Assembly (NCBI GenBank): GCA_021204865.1
Contig: JAJPYQ010000041.1
Location: 29,130-93,129, forward strand
Length of the DNA stretch: 64,000 nt
Reading direction: 5' to 3'
DNA from: Prevotellaceae bacterium
Lineage (GTDB): Bacteria; Bacteroidota; Bacteroidia; Bacteroidales; Bacteroidaceae
The notes below the pieces were generated by a model, which did not search any database, had not been told where the DNA came from, and saw nothing but the letters and a program-made list of their open reading frames with translations. Shown here one piece after another: positions 32,371 through 41,923 of this stretch; positions within the stretch are counted from its first letter, which is position 1; each line of letters opens with the position of its first letter. The position numbers were made by a program, and so were the translations under genes.

Positions 32371-33495
32371 TTATGCTTGTTTAGACTTGATCTTGTCCAT
32401 GCACTGGGCGATGAACGCCTTCATCTCGTCTGCGTGCTCTTCGACGCTGAAGAGCAGGTGCAGCTGGTTGTTGGCGCGGATGTAGTTGTGCTGCGGGTAC
32501 TGGCTCTTCCAGTACTTGTCGCCGCTCAGGTAGTCCCACAGGAAGCGCACGCACTGCATGTAGGGGAACAAGGCGGCGGCGTACGGAAGGTTCTCTATCT
32601 CTACGGGAAGCAGGAAGCTGCTCGCGCTCTCGAGGTAGCCCTCGGTGAAGGCGCGGAAGATGTCCATGTTGAAGCCCACCTGCTTCATCTGCGGGAAGTC
32701 CTCCTCCACGAAGTTAGCTCCCGTGCGCAGGAAGTCGCCGTAGTCGGAGAAGATGTAGTTAGGCATCACGGTGTCGAGGTCGATGACGCAAAGCACGTTG
32801 TCGTTGTAGTCGAACATCATGTTGTTCACCTTCGTGTCGCAGTGGCACACACGCTTGGGCAAGATGCCCTCACGCCCCATGCGCTCCGCCTTGCACATGT
32901 CGAAGGCTCTCTTCTCCACCTCCCTTAATATCTGCTGCGTCTGGGGCTCCTTCACCCTGCCCATAGCGTCCGCCTCGATAGCGTCGTGCAGCTGCTGGAG
33001 GCGGAACTCCATGTTGTGGAAGTCTTTAATGGTCTCTCCCAGCTCGATGGGAAGGTCGGCGAGCATCGCCTGGAAGTTGCCGAACGCCCTGCCCGCCGCA
33101 CGGCTCGACTCAGGGTTAACCGCCTGCTTCGTTATGGCGTTGGGCACGAACACCATCAGCCGCCAGTACGTGCCGTCGACTATGGTGTGCAGCTTCTCAG
33201 GGTCGGATCTGAGGGGGATGAACCTTAAGACTTTGCGCTCGATGTCCGTCTCTCCCTTCGCCACCAGCTTCCCTCGAATGTGCTCAGTCACAGCCTTTAT
33301 GTTGCGCATCACCATATCCACGTCGGGGAACACGTTGTGATTGACCCTTTGCAGCACGTAGTCGGGAGCGTCATCCTCCAGGGTCGTCACCTTGTACGTG
33401 TCGTTAATGAGCCCCTCTCCCAAGGGTTTGATGTCCTTTACCGTGCCGGTTGTGGCGAAGAGGGCCACGATGCCCTCCAGTTTGCTTTGCTCCAT
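32371..33495 (-). CDS. APH-fold small-molecule kinase (NahK/homoserine-kinase-like)
   Basis: 374 residues. Starts with the loop PLGEGLINDTYKV, has the Brenner motif HCDTKVNNMMFD (about 218-229) and the metal motif VIDLDTVMP (about 237-245). Related proteins phosphorylate N-acetylhexosamines at C1 or other amino/hydroxy compounds; the substrate here is unknown. It is upstream of nhaA by 6 bp. The leader has TAACTTCG at 33536-33543, a weak -7 box. Confidence 0.85.
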   Translation of the reverse strand: MEQSKLEGIVALFATTGTVKDIKPLGEGLINDTYKVTTLEDDAPDYVLQRVNHNVFPDVDMVMRNIKAVTEHIRGKLVAKGETDIERKVLRFIPLRSDPEKLHTIVDGTYWRLMVFVPNAITKQAVNPESSRAAGRAFGNFQAMLADLPIELGETIKDFHNMEFRLQQLHDAIEADAMGRVKEPQTQQILREVEKRAFDMCKAERMGREGILPKRVCHCDTKVNNMMFDYNDNVLCVIDLDTVMPNYIFSDYGDFLRTGANFVEEDFPQMKQVGFNMDIFRAFTEGYLESASSFLLPVEIENLPYAAALFPYMQCVRFLWDYLSGDKYWKSQYPQHNYIRANNQLHLLFSVEEHADEMKAFIAQCMDKIKSKQA

Positions 33496-33652
33496 ATTCG
33501 AGTGTGTTAAGTGGTTAAGCTCTGAGTTACGGGCGCGAAGTTACGACAAATTGCCTTGCCCCAAGCACGCCCCTACGGTTAACGATGGTTAAATTTAGGG
33601 TCGTTGGGTGTTTTATCTACACACAACTATTGCAACGTATTGGGGAAGTCTG

Positions 33653-33660
33653 TACCTTTG
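33653..33660 (+). promoter_or_regulatory. -7 promoter box of a candidate small RNA
   Basis: TACCTTTG, with ATTG about 20 bp upstream. No credible coding region follows on this strand. Confidence 0.55.
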
Positions 33661-33666
33661 CAGCGG

Positions 33667-33749
33667 TTTAATAATAAAGGGTTAATTAAATATTCTCTAA
33701 AATTAGGGTTTGGCAAGCCTCCGACGCGATGTCAGGGGCTTGTCTTTTT
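33667..33749 (+). ncRNA. Candidate small RNA with intrinsic terminator
   Basis: The A/T-rich 5' part ends in a hairpin pairing 33712-33721 with 33735-33744 (10 bp, two wobble pairs), followed by five T. With the -7 box this defines a transcript of about 80 nt in the 374-bp gap between two minus-strand genes. There is no ORF or family match. Confidence 0.5.
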
Positions 33750-33782
33750 AATGTCTACAAGGCGGGACACGGGGCTTTTGCC

Positions 33783-33869
33783 CCGAAAGCTTAGGGTCGT
33801 AGCTCCGAAGCCTTAAGGTTTTCGTTGAAAAGCTTAGGGTCCTGAGGTAGTTTCTTTAGGGAAGCAAGG
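33783..33869. repeat. Array of four 22-bp units with AGCTTAGGG-type core
   Basis: Units start at 33783, 33805, 33827 and 33849. Cores read AAGCTTAGGG, GCCTTAAGG, AAGCTTAGGG and TTCTTTAGGG. The array ends exactly at the stop codon of the MG2-like gene. Cores resemble those of the arrays at 38951-39256 and 41175-41783. Confidence 0.75.
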
Positions 33870-36740
33870 TCAGAAGTCCTCGGGATACGCCATGCCAGTC
33901 AGGGGCATTCCGTCGTCGGTCATCCCCTCCGCGCTCACGGCGAGCTGGGTTTGTGAGGAGTTGTTGTAGAAGCTGACGGTCGCCTCCCCGTTCTCGTCGA
34001 GCTGGAGGTTCGGGTTCCAGTAGAGTGTGCGGCGGAAGTCAGTCGGCTCTCCCTCGGGTTTTTTGGAGTAATTCGGCTGGTAGAAGTCCTCGCACACGGC
34101 GAAGCCCGTGAGCAGCATACGGCGGTCTCGCCATGCCATCCTTTGGCTGTCGTCCTCGTAGCGTCGGAGGTCCACGGTCACTTTCGGCTGGTCGTCTTGC
34201 GTGAAGTGCGAGCTTCCCTCGTTGCGAGGCGAGTAGTCCGTGTAGACGTACACCTTGTCAAGGTTCGTGAGGTGGTTATATTTCTCCATAAGCCCTGCGG
34301 AGAGGAGGCTCGTAGTATTCTTCGTGTTGTACCGGCGCTCAAGGTCGTAGCTCCGCGCCATGTTCATGTCGCCGATATAGTTTCGGGCAATATCGTAAGA
34401 GAATCGGCTGCCCCCGATGAAGTATCCAGGGCAAAGTCCCGCGTCGCACACGTCGTTGAACGCCTGATAAGCGTCTATCACGAAGGCAGGCTTGCTGCTG
34501 TCGAAGCGACGCATCCCGTTCCTCTTCGCCCCTATCGTTATCTCGTCGAGGATGACAGCGTCGTCCACGGTCACCCGCCTTCCGTCCGCAAGCCTCTGCT
34601 CTGGGAGGTTTGTCTGATAATAGTTGTATGGTTTTACGAAACGCGGGAATATCGGGTCCAGCTTCACGTAGAACTCCGGGTACTCCACCCTGCCGTTCTT
34701 GTCCTCGTTGCTTGCGGTCCAGGTGTGCGTCTTCCCGGCCTTCCATTTGGTAGTGTCGCTGGCGGCGAAGAAGAAGAAGCAAGCCTCGTAGAGTTTAGGC
34801 GCATCGATGCGGAACTTACCTTTATTATAAGTGCTGACATCGCCCTCGGCCATGCCGTTTTCCTTTACGCCCGGCTGCACGAACTCAGCGTGCACCATCA
34901 CCTCGCGCTTAAGGTTACCCTCGTTGTTGTAGAAGCGTTCCGAGCTAACCGTGCCGTCCGTCTTCGTCGTAGTGCCTTGGTTAGTCTGGTCGGCCTCGAA
35001 GCGTTCCTCGCTTTCCTCCGATGTGTCGCCCACCGTCTCGTCGGCTTGCGACAGGCCCGTCACTTGTTGCGAAGCTTTCACCTGCTCGTCCGCCTCGCGC
35101 GCCTCGGCGTCTATGTCCATTCCCGCGTCTTTCATCATCTCACGCCCCGCCTCCACGAACTGGTTCTCTTCCTCCTCCGGCGTGTAGACGTTAACCTCTC
35201 CCAGCAATATCTCCGTGCGTTCGTAGGGTTGCTTTACGGTGAACGCCCCTGGTGTCGCCATTTCTTTCCAACTGTACCTACGCCATCCCTGCACAAGCAA
35301 GAGGAGGTCGAGCGCGAGCCTATGCTCCTCGTCGTCGCTCTCGAAGAAGTATTCCGGTTGCTCCACGAAGCCTTTAATCTGACTTCCGAGCAGCATCTCG
35401 GTGAGCATATTGCCTGTGTCGAAAGTGTAAGTACTATTTCTCCCGTCCCTCACGGCAAGCGAGATGGTAGCCTTAGGCTCGCCTTTCACAGTCATCTCTA
35501 TTGGCGCGTATGGTTCGTAGCCGTCGCCGCGCACTCCAAGGAAGCTGATGTTTTGCTCCGAGATGTCGCCTTTATTCACGAAGACAAGGCGGTCAGCCCA
35601 GATGCGTCCCGCCTCGTTGAACACGGTCAGCTGCACCACACCCGTCTGAAGTTCCGCGGAAGGCACGACCGTCTCCAGCGTTTCCCCTTGCCCCAGCTCC
35701 TGGAAGCTTAGGAGAATGCCGTGACAGGTCGCTGTTAGTCCAAGATTTTCCGTGGCAGCCACGCCGCGAGCCTGAAGGTTTATGTGGATTCCCTCAGCAT
35801 CGCTCGTTGCTTGCAAGGCGCAACCGTCCGTCTCCACAGAGGGAAGCTTTGCGCTTTGCGCATTGTTTCCCCAAGAGAATTCGGCGGAGTACGCCTCGCC
35901 CTCCTTGCAATCGAGCAAGAAGTAGCCGCGTCCGCGGTTCACAGTCTCGGCTTGAGCCACAGTGTTTCCGCCCTTGTCGCGCACAACGAGCGAGCCCCGC
36001 AGGTGATGCCCGTCGTCCGCGTCGTTAGCCTCGAAGGCCACGCGGCACCGAGCCCCCGCCACGAGGCTGCCACCCTCAGGGAAGAAAGCCAGCGACGCCT
36101 CAGGCTTCTCCGTCTTCGCCTTGAAGTATCGCCGCAAGGGTCGGGTGGTCATCACTTGGTCGTAGGCGCCCGCGTCCTGCGGCTTGTCGTAGACGGGGAA
36201 GACACGGGAGTAAAGCTTCTCGTAGTCCCGGTAATAATCCTGCGCCATCCGTTTGCTGTAGAACCAGCTCTCGGCGTATTTCGTGTGAGGGTGCTGGTAT
36301 TCGCCCCAGTTCAGTTGCCATCGGGTGTACGCCCTAAGCTCGTAGTAGCCCCCGTATAGGGTGTCGAGCAGGACGAACGAGCCGTAACCCTGCCCGCGCT
36401 CCATCTCAATCTTCTGCCGCTCCACGAGGTAGCCGTCCTGGTTAAGGAGTTCCACGTAGAGCAGGCTGCTCAGCGTGGAGGGCTTGCCGTTGCTCAGGCG
36501 CATGTACACCTTATAATATATGGTGTCGCCAAGGTAGTAAGACGAGTTGTCCGTATGGATGAACACCTCCTCCTGCGGGATGCTCGAGGCGAACGTGCCG
36601 AGTCTTTCCGCCCAAGCCTTAAGGGATTCTGTCTCTTGCGCCGAGGTTTGAGAGGAAAGGGCGAAGAGATTCGCGAGAACTATTAAGGTTCCCGCCAAGG
36701 ATGCCCGCTTCCCGAGGCGCCGCAGAGGCGAGGGCATCAC
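33870..36740 (-). CDS. Large secreted MG2-like (macroglobulin-type) protein
   Basis: 956 residues. A signal peptide ending near AQETES is followed by an MG2-like beta domain (EEVFIHTDNSSYYLGDTIYY, LLYVELLNQDGYLV, GGYYELRAYTRW), as in alpha-2-macroglobulin and in Bacteroidota proteins that carry TonB/CarboxypepD-like modules. Further beta domains follow, with a Glu/Asp/Gln-rich insert at about 555-625. No thioester motif is seen. Its ATG overlaps the stop of the GH51 gene by 4 bp, so the two are co-translated. Role unknown; possibly surface glycan handling or outer-membrane assembly. Confidence 0.75.
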   Translation of the reverse strand: MMPSPLRRLGKRASLAGTLIVLANLFALSSQTSAQETESLKAWAERLGTFASSIPQEEVFIHTDNSSYYLGDTIYYKVYMRLSNGKPSTLSSLLYVELLNQDGYLVERQKIEMERGQGYGSFVLLDTLYGGYYELRAYTRWQLNWGEYQHPHTKYAESWFYSKRMAQDYYRDYEKLYSRVFPVYDKPQDAGAYDQVMTTRPLRRYFKAKTEKPEASLAFFPEGGSLVAGARCRVAFEANDADDGHHLRGSLVVRDKGGNTVAQAETVNRGRGYFLLDCKEGEAYSAEFSWGNNAQSAKLPSVETDGCALQATSDAEGIHINLQARGVAATENLGLTATCHGILLSFQELGQGETLETVVPSAELQTGVVQLTVFNEAGRIWADRLVFVNKGDISEQNISFLGVRGDGYEPYAPIEMTVKGEPKATISLAVRDGRNSTYTFDTGNMLTEMLLGSQIKGFVEQPEYFFESDDEEHRLALDLLLLVQGWRRYSWKEMATPGAFTVKQPYERTEILLGEVNVYTPEEEENQFVEAGREMMKDAGMDIDAEAREADEQVKASQQVTGLSQADETVGDTSEESEERFEADQTNQGTTTKTDGTVSSERFYNNEGNLKREVMVHAEFVQPGVKENGMAEGDVSTYNKGKFRIDAPKLYEACFFFFAASDTTKWKAGKTHTWTASNEDKNGRVEYPEFYVKLDPIFPRFVKPYNYYQTNLPEQRLADGRRVTVDDAVILDEITIGAKRNGMRRFDSSKPAFVIDAYQAFNDVCDAGLCPGYFIGGSRFSYDIARNYIGDMNMARSYDLERRYNTKNTTSLLSAGLMEKYNHLTNLDKVYVYTDYSPRNEGSSHFTQDDQPKVTVDLRRYEDDSQRMAWRDRRMLLTGFAVCEDFYQPNYSKKPEGEPTDFRRTLYWNPNLQLDENGEATVSFYNNSSQTQLAVSAEGMTDDGMPLTGMAYPEDF

Positions 36741-38725
36741 TTCCTCGCTTTGAAGACTACGAAGTTCTTAGCCCTGATTGCGGCGTTAATGATGTTGCCG
36801 TCGGCCGCCACAGAGCTTTCGTCCGGCACCACGACGTTCGGGTCCTCGATGGTGTTCTCTGCGTTATAGTCGCTGCAGTCCAGCGTGATTGTGTTCACGC
36901 GGCTAAGGTTTTTCAGCCCTTCAAGCCGAATGCTCACCTCCCTCGTCGAGTCGCACGTGTTCACGACCTTGACGATATACTCGCCAGTCTCCTTGTCGTA
37001 GACCGCGCTCGCCAGGACGCCGTCCTCGCCTTTGTCGGGAAACTCGCTGTTTGCTATGGGAAGCACATTGGTTCCCTTGTTTCTCGCGAACATTTGCTGC
37101 ACGTAATAGCTTGCCGTCTTCACGACGTGCAGGTTGTCGAACCAGATGGCGTCGGGGCGCCACTGCCAGCCGTCAACGTGAGCGAACAGGGGAGCGTAGG
37201 TCGCCATACTGACGACATCGGCGTTTCTCTCCAGTCCCGTCATGAAAGCAGCCTCGTATATGCTCGCCCCGGCGTGGTTGTATTTCTTTCCCTTGTCGTG
37301 ACAAGCATATTCGCCAGCGAAGACCTTCGGCCCTTTACGGTCGTACTCGTCGTATCGCTCCCATTCTCTCTTGAACCAGCTCACTGGGCGGTAGAAGTGC
37401 TCGTCCACGAGGTCGACCTGCAGTTCCTTCATCGCCATCCATCCGTGGTCGAACTGTTTTCCCTCGGCGTCCGGGCCGCTTGTGCCCACAAGCTTAATCT
37501 CGGGGTGAGCCTTGCGCACGGCTTTCGAGATGATGTCAAGACGTTCGAAGTAAAGACTGTCCCACTGCTCGTTGCCTATGCCGAGGAACTTCATGTTGAA
37601 AGGCTTCGGGTGTCCCATGTCCGCCCGGAGCTTTCCCCATTTTGTGCTGGTGTCTCCGTTGGCGAACTCTATGAGATCGAGGCAGTCGTCAATGAATTCC
37701 TTCAGTCCCTCCTCGGTCGCGGGCGCGTACGCCTTTTTGTCTGTCTTTTTGTTCTGGTATTGGCAAGCCATTCCCACGTTGAGAATCGGCAGAGGCTCTG
37801 AGCCAATCTCCTCGCTCAGCTGGAAAAACTCGAAGAAGCCCAAGCCGTAGCTCTGGAAGTAGTCGGGATAGTAGCGATAAGTGAACGTGCTTTCCCACCG
37901 GTTCTTGTTGATCGGGCGGTTTTCCACTGGGCCCACGCTGTTCTTCCAGCTGTATCGGTTGTCCAAAGTCACGCCCTCCACGATGCATCCCCCTGGGAAG
38001 CGGAACACTCCAGGGTGCATGTCGTAGAGCGCTTGCGCAAGGTCCTTTCGCATCCCGTTCTCGTGTCCGTTCCAAGTGTCGGTGGGGAAGAGGCTCACGT
38101 GCTCAACGTCGCAGGTCCCCTTGCCGCTTTTCCCGTTGTACTCACAAAGGAAGATTCTGAGCTGGGCCTTGTCGATGGTGCGCGGGCTCTTCAGGGTTAT
38201 GGTGTATTTCTTCCAGTCTTTCGACTTCACTTTTATGTCTTTCGAGACGAATTCCTGCTTTTCTTCCTTGGTGTAAGGGTCGATGAGTTGCACGCGGAGC
38301 GTCTGGGCCGAGTCGAAAGGCACACGGGCGTAGAGGCTGAAGCGGTACTCGTGGTCTTTCTTCAGCCCGATGCCGAAGAAGCCTTCGTTCACGAGTCCCG
38401 TCCACCACTCCGGGTGTCCCATGCTCTCGAGCCTGGCGTAGTGGGGATTGTTCTCGAAGGGCCCGTCGTCTTTTATACTGACCTTGCCGAAGGCTTGCCA
38501 GCCCGTGAGCGGGTCGGGCGTGAACTCGAAGGAGCGGTTCTTTATAAGCTCGGCGTAAAGCCCCCCGTCCGCCGCGAAGTTAATGTCCTCGAAGAATATG
38601 CCATACATCGTTGGCTGCACCGCCGCGCCGGGCAGGTCGGCCTGCACGGTTATGACGTTGTCTTGGGCAAACGTGGGAAGCGCCAGCAGTAAGCTTGCCA
38701 CGAGAAGCAGGTTCCTTATCCTCAT
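36737..38725 (-). CDS. GH51 alpha-L-arabinofuranosidase
   Basis: 662 residues with signal peptide MRIRNLLLVASLLLALPTFA. An N-terminal part contains a CBM4-like insert (about 75-215). The catalytic barrel has FRFPGGCIVEG, acid/base Glu in GIGNEQWD (about 387) and nucleophile Glu in FAGEYACH (about 464), with a C-terminal beta domain ending FVVFKARK. It removes terminal arabinofuranose from arabinoxylan or arabinan. Confidence 0.96.
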   Translation of the reverse strand: MRIRNLLLVASLLLALPTFAQDNVITVQADLPGAAVQPTMYGIFFEDINFAADGGLYAELIKNRSFEFTPDPLTGWQAFGKVSIKDDGPFENNPHYARLESMGHPEWWTGLVNEGFFGIGLKKDHEYRFSLYARVPFDSAQTLRVQLIDPYTKEEKQEFVSKDIKVKSKDWKKYTITLKSPRTIDKAQLRIFLCEYNGKSGKGTCDVEHVSLFPTDTWNGHENGMRKDLAQALYDMHPGVFRFPGGCIVEGVTLDNRYSWKNSVGPVENRPINKNRWESTFTYRYYPDYFQSYGLGFFEFFQLSEEIGSEPLPILNVGMACQYQNKKTDKKAYAPATEEGLKEFIDDCLDLIEFANGDTSTKWGKLRADMGHPKPFNMKFLGIGNEQWDSLYFERLDIISKAVRKAHPEIKLVGTSGPDAEGKQFDHGWMAMKELQVDLVDEHFYRPVSWFKREWERYDEYDRKGPKVFAGEYACHDKGKKYNHAGASIYEAAFMTGLERNADVVSMATYAPLFAHVDGWQWRPDAIWFDNLHVVKTASYYVQQMFARNKGTNVLPIANSEFPDKGEDGVLASAVYDKETGEYIVKVVNTCDSTREVSIRLEGLKNLSRVNTITLDCSDYNAENTIEDPNVVVPDESSVAADGNIINAAIRAKNFVVFKARK

Positions 38726-38950
38726 ATATAGGTGTGTTTCTAATGCTTTTTCGCGTATTCAGCGGGTAAAGTTATACATTTCAGCCTATAGTTGCAAGCC
38801 GGGCCTTGCAAAATAATGTAATTTAACGTGGAGGCCTTGCGCGCGACTTGGATGTTTCGCGGATTTTCCTTATATTCGCGTTGTGTTTTGGTCAGGCTTC
38901 CAAAGCCGTTCCCCGAAGCGATTTTCCAGAAAGCTCAAGCAACCGTTCCC

Positions 38951-39256
38951 GCTACATGTAGGAATCGCGAACGCTACATGTAGCATTTGCAGATTATACA
39001 TGTAGCGTCAGCTCATTTCCCTAAGGGAATCAGCGCGGAACCCTAAGGAAAAATGAAAAATGCTTAGGGGAATCGACGCGGAAGCCTAAGGGAATCTGGC
39101 GAAAGCTTAGGCATGTCTTGCGAAAAGCTTAGGCATGTCTTGCGAAAAGCTTAGGGGAATCGAGCGAAAAGCTTAGGGGAATCGAGCGAAAAGCTTAGGG
39201 GAATCTGTGTAAAGCTTAGGGAAATCGGGCGAAAAGGTTGGGGAATGAGGGCGCAA
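38951..39256. repeat. Array of about 14 units of 21-22 bp with changing palindromic core
   Basis: Unit starts: 38951, 38973, 38995, 39017, 39039, 39061, 39083, 39104, 39126, 39148, 39170, 39192, 39213, 39235. Cores pass from GCTACATGTAG to TTCCCTAAGGGAA, GCCTAAGGG and AGCTTAGGGG while the period stays at 21-22 bp. The array fills much of the 592-bp gap 38726-39317, where I see no gene. The rest of the gap holds only the GH51 leader. Confidence 0.88.
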
Positions 39257-39317
39257 TCGTCGTTGGGATGCGGATAAACCCCTTCGGGGTTTGGCGTGCG
39301 CCCGCTGGGTGAGGTCG

Positions 39318-41171
39318 CTAAATCTTTCGGTCGTAGAGGAGCGCGGCGTTAAGCACCACGAGCACAGAGCCAGCGTTGTGCACCAACGCGCCCCATACCG
39401 GGCCGAGAAGGCCGAGGACTGAGAGTGTTATCGCCACGAAATTTATCGCCATCGATATGGAGATGTTCACTTTTATCGAACGAATCACGGCGTTTCCCAG
39501 GCGCTTCAGATAGGGGACCTTGGAGACGTCGTCGCCCATCAAGGCGATGTCTGCCGCGTCGATTGCGATGTCACTGCCCATGCTCCCCATCGCCACGCCC
39601 ACGTCAGCCGTCTTCAGCGCCGGCGCGTCGTTCACTCCGTCGCCAATCATGCAGACTGACCTGCCGCCGCTCCGAAGGTTGCGGACTGCGTCCACCTTGT
39701 CGGCGGGCAGCAGCTCGGCTCTCACGTTATCGATGCCTACGAGCGTGGCCAAATGCCTGGCGGCTTGTCGGTTGTCGCCCGTGAGCATCACGGTCTCCAC
39801 TCCCATCTCTCGGAGCTCAGCCATAACCTTTGCGGCATTCGGCCTAAGCTCGTCGCTGAGAGCGAGCAAGCCAATGCAACGCCCTTCCACGGCTGTCAGC
39901 ACAGATGCCTTGCCCTCATTGCGGAGTTTGCCTAAGGAGGTTGATATTTCTTCGCTTAGCTTCACCCCTTGCTCCGAGAGAAAATCGCTCTTCCCGCAGA
40001 GGACGGTCTTGCCTGCCACGACAGCTTTCACCCCTTTCCCGGGGAACATCGTGAAGCCGTCGCAGGCCCTGAGTTCACCGCCCCCATCGAGGAAGTGCCT
40101 GACTATCGCCTTGCCTATCGGGTGCTCGGAGCGCACCTCGACCGAGGCCGTGAGCCTCAGCACATCTTCCTTGCCGAAACCCTCCTGGAAGCTTAATGTG
40201 TCGGACACGCTAAGCGTGCCTTTTGTAAGGGTTCCCGTCTTGTCGAACGTGATGCAGTCGGCTTTTCCCATCCTCTCCAACGCCTCTCCCGACTTAATGA
40301 GCACGCCGTACTTCGTGGCTTGCCCGATGCCCGCGACGATGGACACGGGCGTGGCCAGCGCCAAAGCGCAGGGGCAGAAGACGACAAGCACCGTGACCCC
40401 ACGGACCAGCTCACCTGTTATGACGTAAGCAGCCACGGCGATGAGCAACGCAAGCGGCACGAGCCATGTTGCCCACACGTCAACTATTCTTTGCATAGGC
40501 GCTTTGTTCTTCTCCGCTTCCTTTACGAGCGCGATCATCTTCTGCAGGGAGGAATCGCTGCCGACCTTGGTGGCTTTTATGTCGACCGAGCCGAAGCAGT
40601 TCACGGTGCCGCAGAAGACTGCGTCGCCAACCGCCTTGTCGACGGGAAGCGACTCGCCCGTCATCACCGACTGGTCAACGGATGTGCCGCCGCTGACTAT
40701 AAGCCCGTCCACGCAGATCCGCTCGCCCGGCAGCACTCTCAGCAGGTCTCCCGCCTGGATCTCCTCGACGGGCACCGTCTCTTCCCGCCCGTCGCGCAGC
40801 CGCCGCCCCGTCTCGGGCGCAAGTTTTATCAGGCTCGTTATGCCACGCTTCGCACGGTCGACGGTGTAATCCTCGAGCAACGAGCCGATGGCCATGATGA
40901 ATGCCACCTCGCCCGCGGCGAAAAGCTCGCCTATCCAAAGGCATGCCACCATCGCGACGCAGATGAGCAGGGCGGAAGACACCCAGCGCTGGAACAGAAG
41001 CCTCGTGACGGCAAGCCAGAGCAGCGGCAGTCCGCAGATGAAGACGGTGAGCCACGCGGGGTCGACCCTGACCTCGACGCCCGTCAACCAAAGCGTCAGG
41101 CTTGCGAGAAGCGCAACGCCTCCCACAATAGTCATACGCAAACTCTCAAGAAACTTTATCAAGCGTTCCAT
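39318..41171 (-). CDS. P1B-type heavy-metal-transporting ATPase
   Basis: 617 residues without an N-terminal metal-binding domain. It has [10 protein letters not shown] (actuator), [11 protein letters not shown] (metal-binding helix, CPC), phosphorylated Asp in [29 protein letters not shown], and a last helix with [16 protein letters not shown]. Export of Zn, Cd, Cu or Mn is possible; the CPC alone does not decide. No metal regulator is adjacent. Confidence 0.93.
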   Translation of the reverse strand: MERLIKFLESLRMTIVGGVALLASLTLWLTGVEVRVDPAWLTVFICGLPLLWLAVTRLLFQRWVSSALLICVAMVACLWIGELFAAGEVAFIMAIGSLLEDYTVDRAKRGITSLIKLAPETGRRLRDGREETVPVEEIQAGDLLRVLPGERICVDGLIVSGGTSVDQSVMTGESLPVDKAVGDAVFCGTVNCFGSVDIKATKVGSDSSLQKMIALVKEAEKNKAPMQRIVDVWATWLVPLALLIAVAAYVITGELVRGVTVLVVFCPCALALATPVSIVAGIGQATKYGVLIKSGEALERMGKADCITFDKTGTLTKGTLSVSDTLSFQEGFGKEDVLRLTASVEVRSEHPIGKAIVRHFLDGGGELRACDGFTMFPGKGVKAVVAGKTVLCGKSDFLSEQGVKLSEEISTSLGKLRNEGKASVLTAVEGRCIGLLALSDELRPNAAKVMAELREMGVETVMLTGDNRQAARHLATLVGIDNVRAELLPADKVDAVRNLRSGGRSVCMIGDGVNDAPALKTADVGVAMGSMGSDIAIDAADIALMGDDVSKVPYLKRLGNAVIRSIKVNISISMAINFVAITLSVLGLLGPVWGALVHNAGSVLVVLNAALLYDRKI

Positions 41172-41174
41172 AAG

Positions 41175-41240
41175 ACCCTAAGGTTTTCGGGCGCGAAGTT
41201 AGCTCTTTCGCCCCAAAAACGTTAAGCCTATGCCCGGAAA
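41175..41240. repeat. Three 22-bp units between ATPase start and DUF3791 partner
   Basis: Units at 41175, 41197 and 41219 with cores CCTAAGG, GTTAGCT and GTTAAGCC, spaced by CGGGCGCGA-like bases. The period of 22 bp equals that of the larger arrays. The middle unit includes TAACTTCG on the minus strand, a possible -7 box for the ATPase. Confidence 0.55.
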
Positions 41241-41243
41241 ACT

Positions 41244-41471
41244 TTAGGCTCGCCGCAGCTCACCCCTAAGGTTGTTGTACAAGTCCACAGGGCTCCAATG
41301 CCAGAACTTGGTGTCTTCCCGCTCCAGAAGCTTGTACGTCTCGGAGGAATATATCCGCTTTATCGCCTCGGTAAGGCTTATTCCGCAGTCGTCGACAAGC
41401 ATGCCCGAGAGCCATCCCACCTTTGAAGGCAGCAGCAAGTAGAGGTTTCCCTGGTTAATCTCTCCTATCAT
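41244..41471 (-). CDS. Small protein paired with DUF3791 protein
   Basis: 75 residues. It contains LYLLLPSKVGWLSGML, SLTEAIKRIYSSETYKLLE and FWHWSPVDLY. The ATG overlaps the upstream stop by 4 bp. Proteins of this kind occur in Bacteroidota and Firmicutes beside DUF3791 and DUF3990 genes. The DUF3990 member is absent here. Function unknown; a toxin-antitoxin-like module is suspected from the arrangement. Confidence 0.65.
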   Translation of the reverse strand: MIGEINQGNLYLLLPSKVGWLSGMLVDDCGISLTEAIKRIYSSETYKLLEREDTKFWHWSPVDLYNNLRGELRRA

Positions 41472-41704
41472 CCTTTCACTTCCTTGGCTTCCTGCTTCCT
41501 TTTGTCTATGAACTCGTCCATTTCTGTCAGGAGCCAGCGGTGCCCCTGTGTGTGAAGCACGTCGAAGTGCCTTTGAAGGTAGTCGAGAAGCCCGTATTTC
41601 TCGAGTACCGTCATCGCCTCCTCGCCAGTCAATCCCTTGGCGTTCTTGTACTGCTCTATGCAGAAGGAGACAAAGTAAGCAATGTCACGCCGCCTCTCGT
41701 CCAT
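41468..41704 (-). CDS. DUF3791 protein
   Basis: 78 residues. The DUF3791 pattern is clear: FVSFCIEQYKNAKGLTGEEA, KYGLLDYL and DVLHTQGHRWLLTEMDEFI. The start at 41704 is set by the -7 box TAACTTTG at 41717-41724, which overlaps the TTG codon that a longer reading would use. The leader is only a few bases. Confidence 0.75.
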   Translation of the reverse strand: MDERRRDIAYFVSFCIEQYKNAKGLTGEEAMTVLEKYGLLDYLQRHFDVLHTQGHRWLLTEMDEFIDKRKQEAKEVKG

Positions 41705-41717
41705 AACGCTTGAGCGC

Positions 41718-41783
41718 AAAGTTAGCTATTTCGCCCGGAAAACCTTAGGGTTATGCTTGGAAAACCTTAGGCTCGCCCCCGCA
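41718..41783. repeat. Three 22-bp units overlapping a promoter
   Basis: Units start at 41718, 41740 and 41762 with cores AAAGTTAGCT, AAACCTTAGGG and AAACCTTAGGC. The first unit contains most of the -7 box of the DUF3791 gene, so the repeat and the promoter are one structure. Confidence 0.6.
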
Positions 41784-41857
41784 AGCCGGCTTTGGGCGAA
41801 GCCAAAGCTCCGAGGGCTTTCGCTCCGCACCATTCGGCAACGCCCAGCCGGGAGACA

Positions 41858-41896
41858 AAGAAAGCAGCCCGCAGGCTTCGCTCTGCCCGGGGCTGC
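41858..41896 (-). terminator. Terminator of the LRR lipoprotein gene
   Basis: GCAGCCC (41864-41870) pairs with GGGCTGC (41890-41896), with further pairing inside. On the minus strand the stem is followed by TTTCTTT. It lies 28 bp past the stop. Confidence 0.65.
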
Positions 41897-41923
41897 TTAA
41901 GGGGTTTGTCGTCTAAGAGTGGG

